Source: JBNJDJ01 sp051744845 (GTDB lineage: Bacteria > Bacillota > Clostridia > Peptostreptococcales > Acidaminobacteraceae). From it: a DNA stretch of 64,000 nucleotides. The position numbers were made by a program, and so were the translations under genes. The notes under the pieces were generated by a model. That model was not told where the DNA came from, did not search any database, and was given only the letters and a program-made list of their open reading frames with translations. Each line of letters starts with the position of its first letter. Position 1 is the first letter of the stretch. Shown piece after piece: positions 15,109 through 22,555 of this stretch. The DNA is taken from the NCBI GenBank assembly GCA_051744845.1, contig JBNJDJ010000001.1:62001-126000 (forward strand), written 5' to 3'.

Positions 15109-15741
15109 ATGCTAGGTTTAGTAATTGCAATGGAGGAAGAATTAAAAATACTTTTAGAAAAATTAAATAAAGGTGATTTTAAAATAAATAAAGGTGTTTT
15201 TGATCATTATACTTTTAAAATAAATAATAAAAAAATTGTAGCTGTAGTTTCAGGAGTAGGCAAAATAAAGGCAAGTGCAGCTACGCAGTTTTTGATTTCA
15301 AACTTTGATATTTCTAGAATTTTTAATTTCGGAATGGCTGGAGGTATTGATACTAAAGTAGAAATTGGTGATATTGTTAATATACATACTTCATATGATT
15401 ATGATGAGGATTTGTCAGCTTTTGGTCATAAAAAAGTTGCTAGAAATTTAGTTGAATTAAAAAAGTTTGATTATAAAAAAGGTATTTCTGTTAGTGGAGA
15501 TAAGTTTGTAAGTGATAAAAAAGAAGCTTTAGATATTAATAAAGAGTATAATGCACTTTGTTATGATATGGAGTTATCTGCTATATCGTTAATTTCAAAT
15601 ATGAATAAAATACCTATTATATCTTTAAAATATATATCTGATAAAGCTGATAGTAATGCAGATATGGATTTTAATGAGTCATTAAAAACAGCTGCTAATA
15701 CCTTTAGTAAATTTTTATTAGAAATAATCAAAACTATATAA
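15109..15741 (+). CDS. mtnN: 5'-methylthioadenosine/S-adenosylhomocysteine nucleosidase
   Basis: Cleaves MTA and SAH to adenine and the thio-ribose, recycling products of SAM-dependent reactions. The 210-residue protein shows IAMEEELK (catalytic Glu near the start), the glycine-rich SGVGKIKASAATQFL and FNFGMAGG, and CYDMELSAI with the ribose-binding Met-Glu pair; the usual EME-G-A is DMELSA here. SDKADSN supplies the catalytic Asp. It has its own extended -10 promoter and is followed 18 nt later by a DegV gene, probably co-transcribed. Confidence 0.88.
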   Translation: MLGLVIAMEEELKILLEKLNKGDFKINKGVFDHYTFKINNKKIVAVVSGVGKIKASAATQFLISNFDISRIFNFGMAGGIDTKVEIGDIVNIHTSYDYDEDLSAFGHKKVARNLVELKKFDYKKGISVSGDKFVSDKKEALDINKEYNALCYDMELSAISLISNMNKIPIISLKYISDKADSNADMDFNESLKTAANTFSKFLLEIIKTI

Positions 15742-15759
15742 TAAATTGAGGAGGAATAT

Positions 15760-16584
15760 ATGAAAATTATTGCTGATAGTAGCTTAGATATTAATGAAGA
15801 ATTGGAAAAGTTAGATATTAACTTTGTACCTTTTAAATTATCTTTAGGAGAAAAAAATTATTTAGATGATGAGAATTTAGATCCAATTAATTTTATAAAA
15901 GAAATGGTAAATTTTGATGGTTTACCTAAAACAGCTTGTCCTTCACCAAATGATTTTTTAGATAAATTAGAAGAAAACACAGAAAATTTTATAGTAACAA
16001 TCTCTTCTAAATTAAGTGGTACGTATAATTCAGCAAAATTAGCTAAAGAGATGTTTTTAGAAAATAATGAAGGTAAAGTACATATTTTTGATTCAAAAGC
16101 TGCTTCAGTTGGAGAAACTTTAACGGCTTATAAATTAAAAGAATTAAGTGAAAAAACTAATTCAACAGATGAATTAATAAAAAAAGTTGAAGAATATATT
16201 GATTCTATGCAAACTTATTTTATTTCTGAGAATTTAGATAATTTAATGAAAAATGGACGTATATCTAGATTTAAAGGGACATTAGCTTCTCTTTTTAATA
16301 TTAAACCTATTATGGGTGCTAATGATGAAGGAGAGATTGTACTTTTTAAGAAAAAGAGAGGTATAAAAAAAGCATATCAAACTTTAGTCCAAAGAATATG
16401 TAAGGAAGCTAAAGAGAAAGAAAGTAAAATATTAGCTATTTCTCATGTTAATAATTTAAAAGGGGCTAAAAAACTAAAGGAAATGATACAAAAAGATTAT
16501 AATTTTGAGAAAGTATTTATTGTTCAAACAGGTGGTTTATCAAGTCTTTACTGTGACAATAAAGGAGTTATTTTATCTTTTTAA
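15760..16584 (+). CDS. DegV family fatty-acid-binding protein
   Basis: 274 residues of the DegV/FakB family, which binds one fatty acid and presents it to the FakA kinase. Visible blocks are KIIADSSLDI (start of the EDD fold), TACPSPNDF, TISSKLSGTYNSAK and VHIFDSKAASVGE in the first domain, then NGRISRFKG and NIKPIMGANDEGEI in the second. GAGGAGG precedes the ATG. It lies behind mtnN and ends at a strong terminator. No fakA is in the window, so the specific acid and partner are unknown. Confidence 0.88.
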   Translation: MKIIADSSLDINEELEKLDINFVPFKLSLGEKNYLDDENLDPINFIKEMVNFDGLPKTACPSPNDFLDKLEENTENFIVTISSKLSGTYNSAKLAKEMFLENNEGKVHIFDSKAASVGETLTAYKLKELSEKTNSTDELIKKVEEYIDSMQTYFISENLDNLMKNGRISRFKGTLASLFNIKPIMGANDEGEIVLFKKKRGIKKAYQTLVQRICKEAKEKESKILAISHVNNLKGAKKLKEMIQKDYNFEKVFIVQTGGLSSLYCDNKGVILSF

Positions 16585-16598
16585 ATAAATAATTAAAT

Positions 16599-16650
16599 AA
16601 GAGTGAACTTTTTTAATAGTAATTAAAAGAGGTTTACTCTTTTTTTATTT
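16599..16650 (+). terminator. Terminator after the DegV gene
   Basis: A long hairpin: AAGAGTGAAC...TTTTAAT pairs with ATTAAAAGAGGTTTACTCTT with a few wobbles, followed by T7. Confidence 0.75.
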
Positions 16651-16663
16651 TTTGAAAATTCAT

Positions 16664-16692
16664 TTGAGAAAATATTTAAAAAATGTTATGAT
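16664..16692 (+). promoter_or_regulatory. Promoter of the aminotransferase-DUF1015 pair
   Basis: TTGAGA at 16664-16669, 17-bp spacer, TATGAT at 16687-16692. Confidence 0.65.
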
Positions 16693-16737
16693 AACTCTTA
16701 AATAAATGTTAAGAAAATGTAAAAAAAGGGAGATTAT

Positions 16738-17814
16738 ATGAATAAAAAACTATTTATACCTGGACCAGTCGATGTATCTAAAGATGTTTTAGAAAAAATG
16801 TCCAGTCCTATGATAAGTCATAGAAGTGATGAAGCAACTAAATTACAAAAATCTATAACTGAAAAGCTACAAAAATTAATGTATACTAAAAATGATATTT
16901 TATTATCTACTTCATCAGGAACAGGACTTATGGAAGGAGCAATTAGGAGTTGTACAGATAAAAAAGCAGTTGTTTTTTCAATGGGAGCTTTTGGTGAAAG
17001 ATGGTATAACTTAGCTAAAAAAAATAATATAAATGTAGATATAGTTGAAGTTAGCTGGGGAGAGGCTATTACTCCTGAATTAGTAGATGAGACTTTGAAA
17101 AATAATGATTATGACTTAGTTACATTAACACATAATGAAACTTCAACTGGTATCATGAATCCTTTAGATAAAATATCGAATGTTTTAAAAAAATATCCAG
17201 ATATAATTACTTGTCTTGATACTGTTAGTTCTTTAGGAGGAGCAAAAGTTAAGGTAGATAAATGGGGAATAGATATATGTATAGCATCTACTCAAAAATG
17301 TTTAGGATTACCTCCAGGACTTTCAGTATGTAGTTTTTCAAAAAAAGCCTTGAAAAGAGCAAAAAAAATAGATAATAGAGGATTTTATTTTGATTTAGCA
17401 AGGATCAAAGAATATATTGATAAAAAACCATATCAATATCCTTCTACACCGTCGCTTTCACATATGTATGCTCTAAATTATCAATTAGATAAAATTTTAA
17501 ATAAAGAAGGCTTAGATAATAGATTTGATAGGCATCTAAAAAATGCGAAAATAGTTAGAAATTGGGCAAAGAAACATTTCAAATTATTTTCAGATGAGAA
17601 ATATTTATCTAATACAGTTACAAATATTGAAAATAATAGAAAAATTTCAATAGATAAATTAATAAATGAGTTAGAGAAAAAAGGATATATTATTTCAAAT
17701 GGCTATGGAAAATTAAAACAAAAGGCTTTTAGAATAGCTCATATGGCTGAAATTGATGAAAAAGAACTAAGAAAATTATTAAAAACTATTGAAAAAATTT
17801 TAAAATTAAATTAG
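16738..17814 (+). CDS. Class V PLP aminotransferase (serine-glyoxylate/phosphoserine aminotransferase type)
   Basis: 358 residues of the alanine-glyoxylate/serine-glyoxylate branch of class V transferases. LFIPGPVDVS and MISHRSDEATKL mark the substrate site, TSSGTGLMEGAIRS the PLP phosphate cup, LDTVSSLGGAKV the ring-stacking Asp, and IASTQKCLGLPPG the Schiff-base Lys187. In many clostridia this type replaces classical SerC and sits with serA and a DUF1015 gene. Here DUF1015 follows by 11 nt but serA is absent. Phosphoserine aminotransferase is the likeliest role; serine-pyruvate or alanine-glyoxylate exchange remains possible. Confidence 0.82.
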   Translation: MNKKLFIPGPVDVSKDVLEKMSSPMISHRSDEATKLQKSITEKLQKLMYTKNDILLSTSSGTGLMEGAIRSCTDKKAVVFSMGAFGERWYNLAKKNNINVDIVEVSWGEAITPELVDETLKNNDYDLVTLTHNETSTGIMNPLDKISNVLKKYPDIITCLDTVSSLGGAKVKVDKWGIDICIASTQKCLGLPPGLSVCSFSKKALKRAKKIDNRGFYFDLARIKEYIDKKPYQYPSTPSLSHMYALNYQLDKILNKEGLDNRFDRHLKNAKIVRNWAKKHFKLFSDEKYLSNTVTNIENNRKISIDKLINELEKKGYIISNGYGKLKQKAFRIAHMAEIDEKELRKLLKTIEKILKLN

Positions 17815-17825
17815 GAGTGATTAAA

Positions 17826-19082
17826 ATGGCTACAATTAAACCTTTTAAAGCTATAAGACCAAAAGAAAATTTAGTTTCTAAAATAGCCTCTTTACCATAT
17901 GATGTGATAAGTAAAAAAGAAGCTAAAGAGGAAATAAAAAGAAATAAGTATAGTTTTTTAAATGTTATAAGATCAGAAGCAACATTTGAAAATGAAATAG
18001 ATCCTTATAGTGATAAAGTATATAAAAGAGCTAAAAATAATTTGAAAAATATGATTGAAAAAAAGTATTTTACAAAAGAAGAAGATGAGTGTTTATATAT
18101 ATATAGACAAATAATGAATGGTAGAAAACAGACAGGATTAGTTAGTTTAAATTCAATAGATGAATATTTAAAAGGTGATATTAAAAAACACGAACATACA
18201 AGAATTAAAAAAGAAAAAGATAGAATAAATCATATTGACACATGTGATGCAAATACTGCTCCAATTTTTTTAACATATAAAAATAATAAAAAAATTAATA
18301 GAATTATAAATATGTGGATTGAATCTTATAATCCAATTTATAATTTTACTTCAGATGATGAAATAAAGCATATAATATGGAAAATTGATGATATTAAAAC
18401 AATTAATAATATTGAAAATATTTTTGATAAAAAAATAGATAGCTTATATATAGCTGATGGACATCATAGGACTGAAGCAGCAGCTAAGGTAGGACTAAAA
18501 AGAAGAAAACAAGATGAAAATTATACAGGTAAAGAACCATATAATTATTTCTTAAGTGTTATTTTTCCTGATAAAGAACTTTATATAATGGATTATAATA
18601 GAGTTGTTAAAGATTTAAATGGTTTGACTAATGATGAATTTATAAAAGAAATAGAAAAAAAATTTAAAATAGAAAAAATAAATAAAGAGAATATATATAG
18701 ACCTAAGAAAACACATGAGTTTGGAATGTATTTTGAAAAAAAATGGTATAAATTAACAGCTAAAGATAATAGTTTTGAAAAGACTAATTTAGTAGAAAAA
18801 TTAGATGTTTCGATATTACAAAATAATGTATTAGAACCTATTTTAGGAATAAAAGACCCTAGAAAAAGTAATAGAATAAAATTTATAGGAGGTATTAGAG
18901 GATTAAAAACTTTAGAAAGTGAAGTTAATGAAAATAAAATGAAAGTAGCATTTGCAATGTATCCTACTTCAATTGAGGAATTGATGGATATTGCAGATAA
19001 CGATTTAATTATGCCACCTAAATCTACTTGGTTTGAACCTAAATTGAGAAGTGGAATATTTATAAATCAATTGAGTAATTAA
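17826..19082 (+). CDS. DUF1015 family protein
   Basis: 418 residues recognised as DUF1015 by the start MATIKPFKAIRPKENL, the LPYDVISKKEA block and YIADGHHRTEAA in the middle. The family has no proven reaction; its steady link with phosphoserine aminotransferase and phosphoglycerate dehydrogenase genes suggests a part in serine metabolism. The ATG at 17826 follows TAGGAGTG at 17812-17819; an in-frame GTG at 17817 lies inside that site and is rejected. It shares the promoter at 16664 and ends at a bidirectional terminator. Confidence 0.85.
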   Translation: MATIKPFKAIRPKENLVSKIASLPYDVISKKEAKEEIKRNKYSFLNVIRSEATFENEIDPYSDKVYKRAKNNLKNMIEKKYFTKEEDECLYIYRQIMNGRKQTGLVSLNSIDEYLKGDIKKHEHTRIKKEKDRINHIDTCDANTAPIFLTYKNNKKINRIINMWIESYNPIYNFTSDDEIKHIIWKIDDIKTINNIENIFDKKIDSLYIADGHHRTEAAAKVGLKRRKQDENYTGKEPYNYFLSVIFPDKELYIMDYNRVVKDLNGLTNDEFIKEIEKKFKIEKINKENIYRPKKTHEFGMYFEKKWYKLTAKDNSFEKTNLVEKLDVSILQNNVLEPILGIKDPRKSNRIKFIGGIRGLKTLESEVNENKMKVAFAMYPTSIEELMDIADNDLIMPPKSTWFEPKLRSGIFINQLSN

Positions 19083-19088
19083 TTTAAA

Positions 19089-19127
19089 AATAACCTATAA
19101 TTCAATTGAATATAGGTTATTTTTTCT
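19089..19127. terminator. Bidirectional terminator
   Basis: AATAACCTATA (19089-19099) pairs with TATAGGTTATT (19111-19121), followed by T-rich sequence on the plus strand and preceded by A-runs that serve the minus strand. It also encodes the last residues of the small minus-strand gene. Confidence 0.75.
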
Positions 19128-19277
19128 ATTAATTTTTTTAATATCATAAAAATTTGATTTGTCAGTATATTCGCTAGAAAGTTGAAGTTCCTCTTGCTCT
19201 TTAATTATAAATTTGTTAGTAAAATCAGATTTAGACTTGTTAGAAAATAAATCTATAATTTTTGTTTTATATTGCAC
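19095..19277 (-). CDS. Small protein of unknown function, 60 residues
   Basis: I do not recognise this protein. It is hydrophilic, rich in Lys, Asn and Ser, with no membrane segment, no cysteine and no signal peptide. It looks like a real gene because a full AAAGGAGGTT (19284-19293) lies 6-7 nt before its GTG start and a promoter stands directly upstream (TAGACG at 19323-19328, 17-bp spacer, TGATACAAT at 19300-19308 on the minus strand). The stop lies inside the shared terminator. It is transcribed in the same direction as the PilZ gene, which ends 52 nt upstream, but seems to have its own promoter. Confidence 0.6.
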   Translation of the reverse strand: MQYKTKIIDLFSNKSKSDFTNKFIIKEQEELQLSSEYTDKSNFYDIKKINRKNNLYSIEL

Positions 19278-19299
19278 AATATCAACCTCCTTTTACAAT

Positions 19300-19328
19300 A
19301 TTGTATCACGGTTTTAAAAATACGTCTA
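19300..19328 (-). promoter_or_regulatory. Promoter of the 60-residue gene
   Basis: Minus strand: TAGACG, 17-bp spacer ending in TGA, TACAAT. An extended -10 directly behind the PilZ stop codon. Confidence 0.5.
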
Positions 19329-20387
19329 TTATAAATTAAATTGTAAATAAAATGTATAAATAGATACAAAACATCCAATAATTAAATTAAAAATTAAAAC
19401 TCTATTGTATTTATCTGTTTTTCTTTTAAGTCTGAATGAATTTAAGCTTAAACCTATTGTAGTTAAAATTACTTGTATAATTGATAAATTAAATGTTATA
19501 TTTAAAAAATTATCTTTCCAACTTAGATCATAACTTCTATTAAAAAATCTACCTATACTATATGTTTTATCAGGCATAGCCTTTGAAAGAAAAACAATTA
19601 TCATAAATAATAAAATCCAAGAAAAATAACTAAAAATATCAATAGTTTTTAAAATTATATCTTTACCTTTTCTTTTTTCTTTAAAATCGCCATATATTTT
19701 ATTATAAAGTTTATCACCAGCGTCTGAGTTTGAAGTTTTTTTCAATCTTTCAGATTGTTTTTTAAAAATATAATTCATTAATTTGTCTTTTTCGGTTTGT
19801 TCTATACCAATAAATTTTACTCTAGTATTATAACGTCTCATACTATCTTTTTGAAGAGTCGATTCTAAAACTTTTGCACTAGTTTTAACTTGCGAATCAT
19901 CATCTAATGTTAAAATCATATCTATCTCATCATTTATATATAACTTTTTGGTAATTACAAATCTTGCGCCACCTGAAGAAAGGTCTTTAGTTAATACATC
20001 ATATTTTTGATCTTCATATATAACAGATATTTCCTTAGTTATGGGAAATCTAAAAGAGCTTCTTCTTTGAATATGCTTTACTTCACTAATTTTTTTGACT
20101 ATTACAGTAAAAATATCATCTTTTTTTTCTTTTTTTATAACTTTTGCTTTGAAAGAATGAACTTCAGATTCTTTTTTAGTTTTGTCAATAAAGAAAATAT
20201 CTATCTTATCTTCATGATGTAAAGGATAGTTCATATTATTTTTTCTTGGTGCTAACATAGAGAAAGTATTTGTATCATAGTCATAGCCTTTGTCAATTAA
20301 CGTATGTAAATTTACTTCATCTTTACCAATAGGATCTATTTTAATTTCAATAGATTTATTAGGTTTTAAAATTTTTTCTAGATCCAT
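19329..20387 (-). CDS. PilZ domain protein with N-terminal YcgR-like domain and C-terminal membrane segments
   Basis: 352 residues. Residues 1-100 form a beta-rich YcgR/YpfA-type N-domain. Residues about 105-205 are PilZ with both c-di-GMP motifs intact: R109-x3-R113 (RRSSFR) and D135-x-S-x-x-G140 (DLSSGG). The C-terminal third is hydrophobic, with about three membrane segments (about 245-268, 295-315, 330-350). Cyclic-di-GMP binding is therefore likely. Classical YcgR proteins are soluble flagellar brakes; a membrane tail is unusual, and no flagellar or pilus gene is in the window. It overlaps the HAD gene by one base, and the AAAGGAGGT ribosome site lies in the end of that gene. Confidence 0.85.
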   Translation of the reverse strand: MDLEKILKPNKSIEIKIDPIGKDEVNLHTLIDKGYDYDTNTFSMLAPRKNNMNYPLHHEDKIDIFFIDKTKKESEVHSFKAKVIKKEKKDDIFTVIVKKISEVKHIQRRSSFRFPITKEISVIYEDQKYDVLTKDLSSGGARFVITKKLYINDEIDMILTLDDDSQVKTSAKVLESTLQKDSMRRYNTRVKFIGIEQTEKDKLMNYIFKKQSERLKKTSNSDAGDKLYNKIYGDFKEKRKGKDIILKTIDIFSYFSWILLFMIIVFLSKAMPDKTYSIGRFFNRSYDLSWKDNFLNITFNLSIIQVILTTIGLSLNSFRLKRKTDKYNRVLIFNLIIGCFVSIYTFYLQFNL

Positions 20388-21118
20388 TAAATACCTCCTT
20401 TATTAAAAGTAACAAAAGGTGTTACTTGATAAATCACATCTTTTCTTTCAATAATAACTTTTGTATCTTTTAAATCATCATCATTTTTTAATGCTTTGAT
20501 TAATTCATATGATGGATTAATTGCAATAGGATTTTTTACTATTTTTAACATGGATAAATCACCGTGTGTATCACCATATGCATAAGATTTATCAAGACTT
20601 ATATTATGTTTTTCTGTTAATTCATATATAGATTTAATTTTAGAATCTGAATCCCACATAGGGATGACTTCTCCTGTAAAATTAAAATTTTTATCTGTTT
20701 TATAAGTTGATGCTTTAAAATCATCTACTTTATATTTTTTAGCCATTTTTTCTACTAAATAATCTGGGGAACCTGAAATAAAAAATACCTTATGCCCTAA
20801 TTTTTGATGATGTTCTATTTGATTCCTAGTATAAGAATATACTTTATCTCCACATAAATTAATAACTTGTTTAGCGATAAAATCATATTCATTTTTATTA
20901 AGTCCTTTTAAATTTTCTATATAAACTTCTGCTAAATCTTCCATATAATTATCATAGTCACCTTCACGTCTTTTCCATTCCTCAAAAGCTTGCTTAATAT
21001 CTGAGTGCCATATAATTGGGTCAAAGACTTCGTATTTAACTAATTTTTTAAAGTGTTCTATCATTAATGAATTTCTATAAAGTGTTCCATCAACATCGAA
21101 AAAAGCTGCAATTGTCAT
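20387..21118 (-). CDS. HAD-IB family phosphatase
   Basis: 243 residues with all HAD motifs: FFDVDGTL (nucleophile Asp8, acid/base Asp10), FISGSPDYL (motif II), SDSKIKS (motif III Lys) and YGDTHGDLSML (motif IV). The helical cap between about 20 and 95 is of the SerB/CicA C1 type. Phosphoserine phosphatase is one option, since a phosphoserine-type aminotransferase lies nearby, but members of this subfamily also act on lipid or sugar phosphates. It is the first gene of a two-gene unit with the PilZ gene. A promoter candidate, TTGAAG-N17-TAATAT, lies on the minus strand at 21174-21202. Confidence 0.82.
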   Translation of the reverse strand: MTIAAFFDVDGTLYRNSLMIEHFKKLVKYEVFDPIIWHSDIKQAFEEWKRREGDYDNYMEDLAEVYIENLKGLNKNEYDFIAKQVINLCGDKVYSYTRNQIEHHQKLGHKVFFISGSPDYLVEKMAKKYKVDDFKASTYKTDKNFNFTGEVIPMWDSDSKIKSIYELTEKHNISLDKSYAYGDTHGDLSMLKIVKNPIAINPSYELIKALKNDDDLKDTKVIIERKDVIYQVTPFVTFNKGGI

Positions 21119-21340
21119 AATAAATATCCTTTCAATTTAAAAAAAATGTTTGAAATTAAAATTCGTGGGTATAATATTACTACAGAATTATTAGACCTTC
21201 AATATGAAGGTTTATATAAATTGTAGTAACTCTGGACGTAACAGTAGGTGTAGACCTACTTATATATTAAGAGAAAATGTTTAAATATTAATTGAAACAG
21301 ACTATTAAAAATGTATCAAAGTATTAAATATAAAAGGAGG
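21119..21340. other. Structured intergenic region with overlapping divergent promoters
   Basis: No ordinary gene is present. On the plus strand TATAAT lies at 21170-21175, and on the minus strand TTGAAG-N17-TAATAT at 21174-21202. TTACTACA (21177-21184) is repeated inverted as TGTAGTAA (21222-21229), enclosing the ACCTTC/GAAGGT hairpin (21195-21211). CTCT...AGAG (21230-21273) encloses the perfect 7-bp hairpin AGTAGGT/ACCTACT (21243-21260). I do not recognise a known riboswitch or small RNA. The folds could act as RNA on either strand or as DNA sites. Confidence 0.5.
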
Positions 21341-21409
21341 ATGTTTATTAAAAAATCATCGCTTTTTACAACTGAATATAAGTTTTTTAATCGTGCAGGT
21401 TGCTACTGA
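21341..21409 (+). CDS. Candidate micro-ORF, 20-22 residues
   Basis: AAAAGGAGG (21332-21340) is followed at once by ATG and 22 codons giving MFIKKSSLFTTEYKFFNRAG plus Cys-Tyr before TGA. The ATG touches the ribosome site, which is too close; an in-frame ATT at 21347 has the normal 6-nt spacing, and AUU starts seem to be used elsewhere in this genome. The terminator stem begins at the stop codon. The peptide is polar, so a type I toxin is unlikely; the Gly-Cys-Tyr end would suit a modified or signalling peptide. No known family is recognised. Confidence 0.35.
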   Translation: MFIKKSSLFTTEYKFFNRAGCY

Positions 21410-21452
21410 AAAGGATTATTTAATTTAATTATTAGATAATCCTTTTATATTT
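21409..21452. terminator. Terminator, usable on both strands
   Basis: AAAAGGATTAT (21409-21419) pairs with ATAATCCTTTT (21436-21446), then TATATTTTTT on the plus strand. It ends the micro-ORF transcript and overlaps the 3' end of the minus-strand Nudix gene. Confidence 0.7.
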
Positions 21453-22045
21453 TTTAAAAAAATATTTAAAATTTTACCTGTAATCCCCCAAATTATTTTT
21501 TTATTATGTTCATAGAAATATACTTCGTAATTACCTGTTTTAAAATTATAATCCTCTCCATTTTCAATTTTTTTGTAAGGAAAATCTCTTGGAATAATAA
21601 ATTTTGTTTTTAAATTATATTTTTCAAAAGAAGTATTTAATAAGTTTTCTAAAGGAACAGTAAATATATTTTGTACTTCTTGTTTATTAAAATTAATATC
21701 TTTATATTTAATATTTTTTATATGACCTATATATATATGGATTTTATAATTAAAAGGAGTATATATTTCTCCTAAGCAATTAAATATTTCTATATTATCT
21801 TCTTTTAAATTTAACTCTTCGATTGTTTCTCTAAGTGCTGAATAACTAGGAGTTTCATTATTTTCTTTTTTACCACCTGGAAAACATATATCGCCAGGTT
21901 GAGAGTTTAAGTGATAAGATCTTTGTTCAAATAATAAATGAGTTTTATTGTTAACTTTAATCAAAGGTATTAAAACAGAAAATTCTTCAAATATATTTTC
22001 TTTTTTTCTATTTTGCAATAAACTTTTTATTTTTTCAATTTTCAT
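21425..22045 (-). CDS. Nudix hydrolase, probable CoA pyrophosphatase
   Basis: 206 residues. The UPF0035-like signature LLFEQRSYHLNSQPGDICFP sits directly before the Nudix box GGKKENNETPSYSALRET-IEEL, an arrangement typical of NudL/YeaB-type enzymes that cleave coenzyme A to phosphopantetheine and 3',5'-ADP. Both Glu residues of REtieEL that bind metal are present. GGAGGT lies 6 nt before the ATG. It stands alone on the minus strand, divergent from the NusG-II/dinB pair. Other Nudix substrates cannot be ruled out. Confidence 0.85.
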   Translation of the reverse strand: MKIEKIKSLLQNRKKENIFEEFSVLIPLIKVNNKTHLLFEQRSYHLNSQPGDICFPGGKKENNETPSYSALRETIEELNLKEDNIEIFNCLGEIYTPFNYKIHIYIGHIKNIKYKDINFNKQEVQNIFTVPLENLLNTSFEKYNLKTKFIIPRDFPYKKIENGEDYNFKTGNYEVYFYEHNKKIIWGITGKILNIFLKNIKGLSNN

Positions 22046-22111
22046 AATAACCTCCTAAATTCATTTTATAAGAAAACTATATAAAAGTAAATAGATAGTT
22101 TATTATCTTTA

Positions 22112-22140
22112 TTGAATATACGTTTGCGATATGATAAAAT
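22112..22140 (+). promoter_or_regulatory. Promoter of the NusG-II/dinB pair
   Basis: TTGAAT at 22112-22117, 17-bp spacer, TAAAAT at 22135-22140. Confidence 0.65.
22113..22126 (+). promoter_or_regulatory. LexA-like SOS box upstream of dinB
   Basis: TGAATATACGTTTG fits about 11 of 14 positions of the degenerate Bacillus-type SOS consensus CGAACRNRYGTTYC. It overlaps the -35 box. The gene pair behind it includes dinB, a classical SOS gene. Confidence 0.5.
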
Positions 22141-22171
22141 TAATCTAGATTGAATAATAGTGAGGAGATAT

Positions 22172-22546
22172 ATGAAAAAAGGAGATATTTTTTTAATAAT
22201 ATTTTATTTAGTTTTAAGTGTATCAATAAGTTTTGTGTTTTTAAAAAAGGATCAAAGTTATGATAAAAAATATATAGAAATAAGTGTAGATAATGAATTA
22301 AAATATAAAATTGATTTGCCGGTAGAAAAAGAAAGAAAAATTCATTTACAAACAAAACATGGTTTTAATGATGTTTTGATAAAAGATTCAAAAGTTAGAA
22401 TTATAAAAAGTGATTGTAAAAATCAAACGTGTATTAAAGATGGTGAAATAACAAAAGTTAATGATATTTTGGTTTGCTTACCCAATAAATTATTAGTTGA
22501 AATTAAAGGACAAAAAAATAGCGAAGTTGATATAAATTCATATTAA
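22172..22546 (+). CDS. NusG domain II-containing membrane-anchored protein
   Basis: 124 residues: one membrane anchor (about 5-25, IFLIIFYLVLSVSISFVF), then an extracytoplasmic NusG_II domain (Pfam NusG_II) with the family pair of cysteines in SDCKNQTCIKDGEI and VCLPNKLLVEI. The role of this family is unknown; in clostridia it is often next to electron-transport or isoprenoid genes. The ATG at 22172 follows GAGGAG; an upstream ATG at 22160 overlaps that site. It ends 9 nt before dinB and shares a promoter with a LexA-like box, so it may be damage-induced. Confidence 0.82.
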   Translation: MKKGDIFLIIFYLVLSVSISFVFLKKDQSYDKKYIEISVDNELKYKIDLPVEKERKIHLQTKHGFNDVLIKDSKVRIIKSDCKNQTCIKDGEITKVNDILVCLPNKLLVEIKGQKNSEVDINSY

Positions 22547-22555
22547 GGAGTATTT

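Noticed and set aside
21177..21273. A known riboswitch (purine, c-di-GMP, fluoride, T-box, cobalamin) in the intergenic folds
   Set aside because: None of the conserved core sequences of those families could be found by eye; left as unknown structure.
21341..21409. Type I toxin peptide
   Set aside because: The peptide is polar and lacks a membrane helix; no antisense RNA promoter fits.
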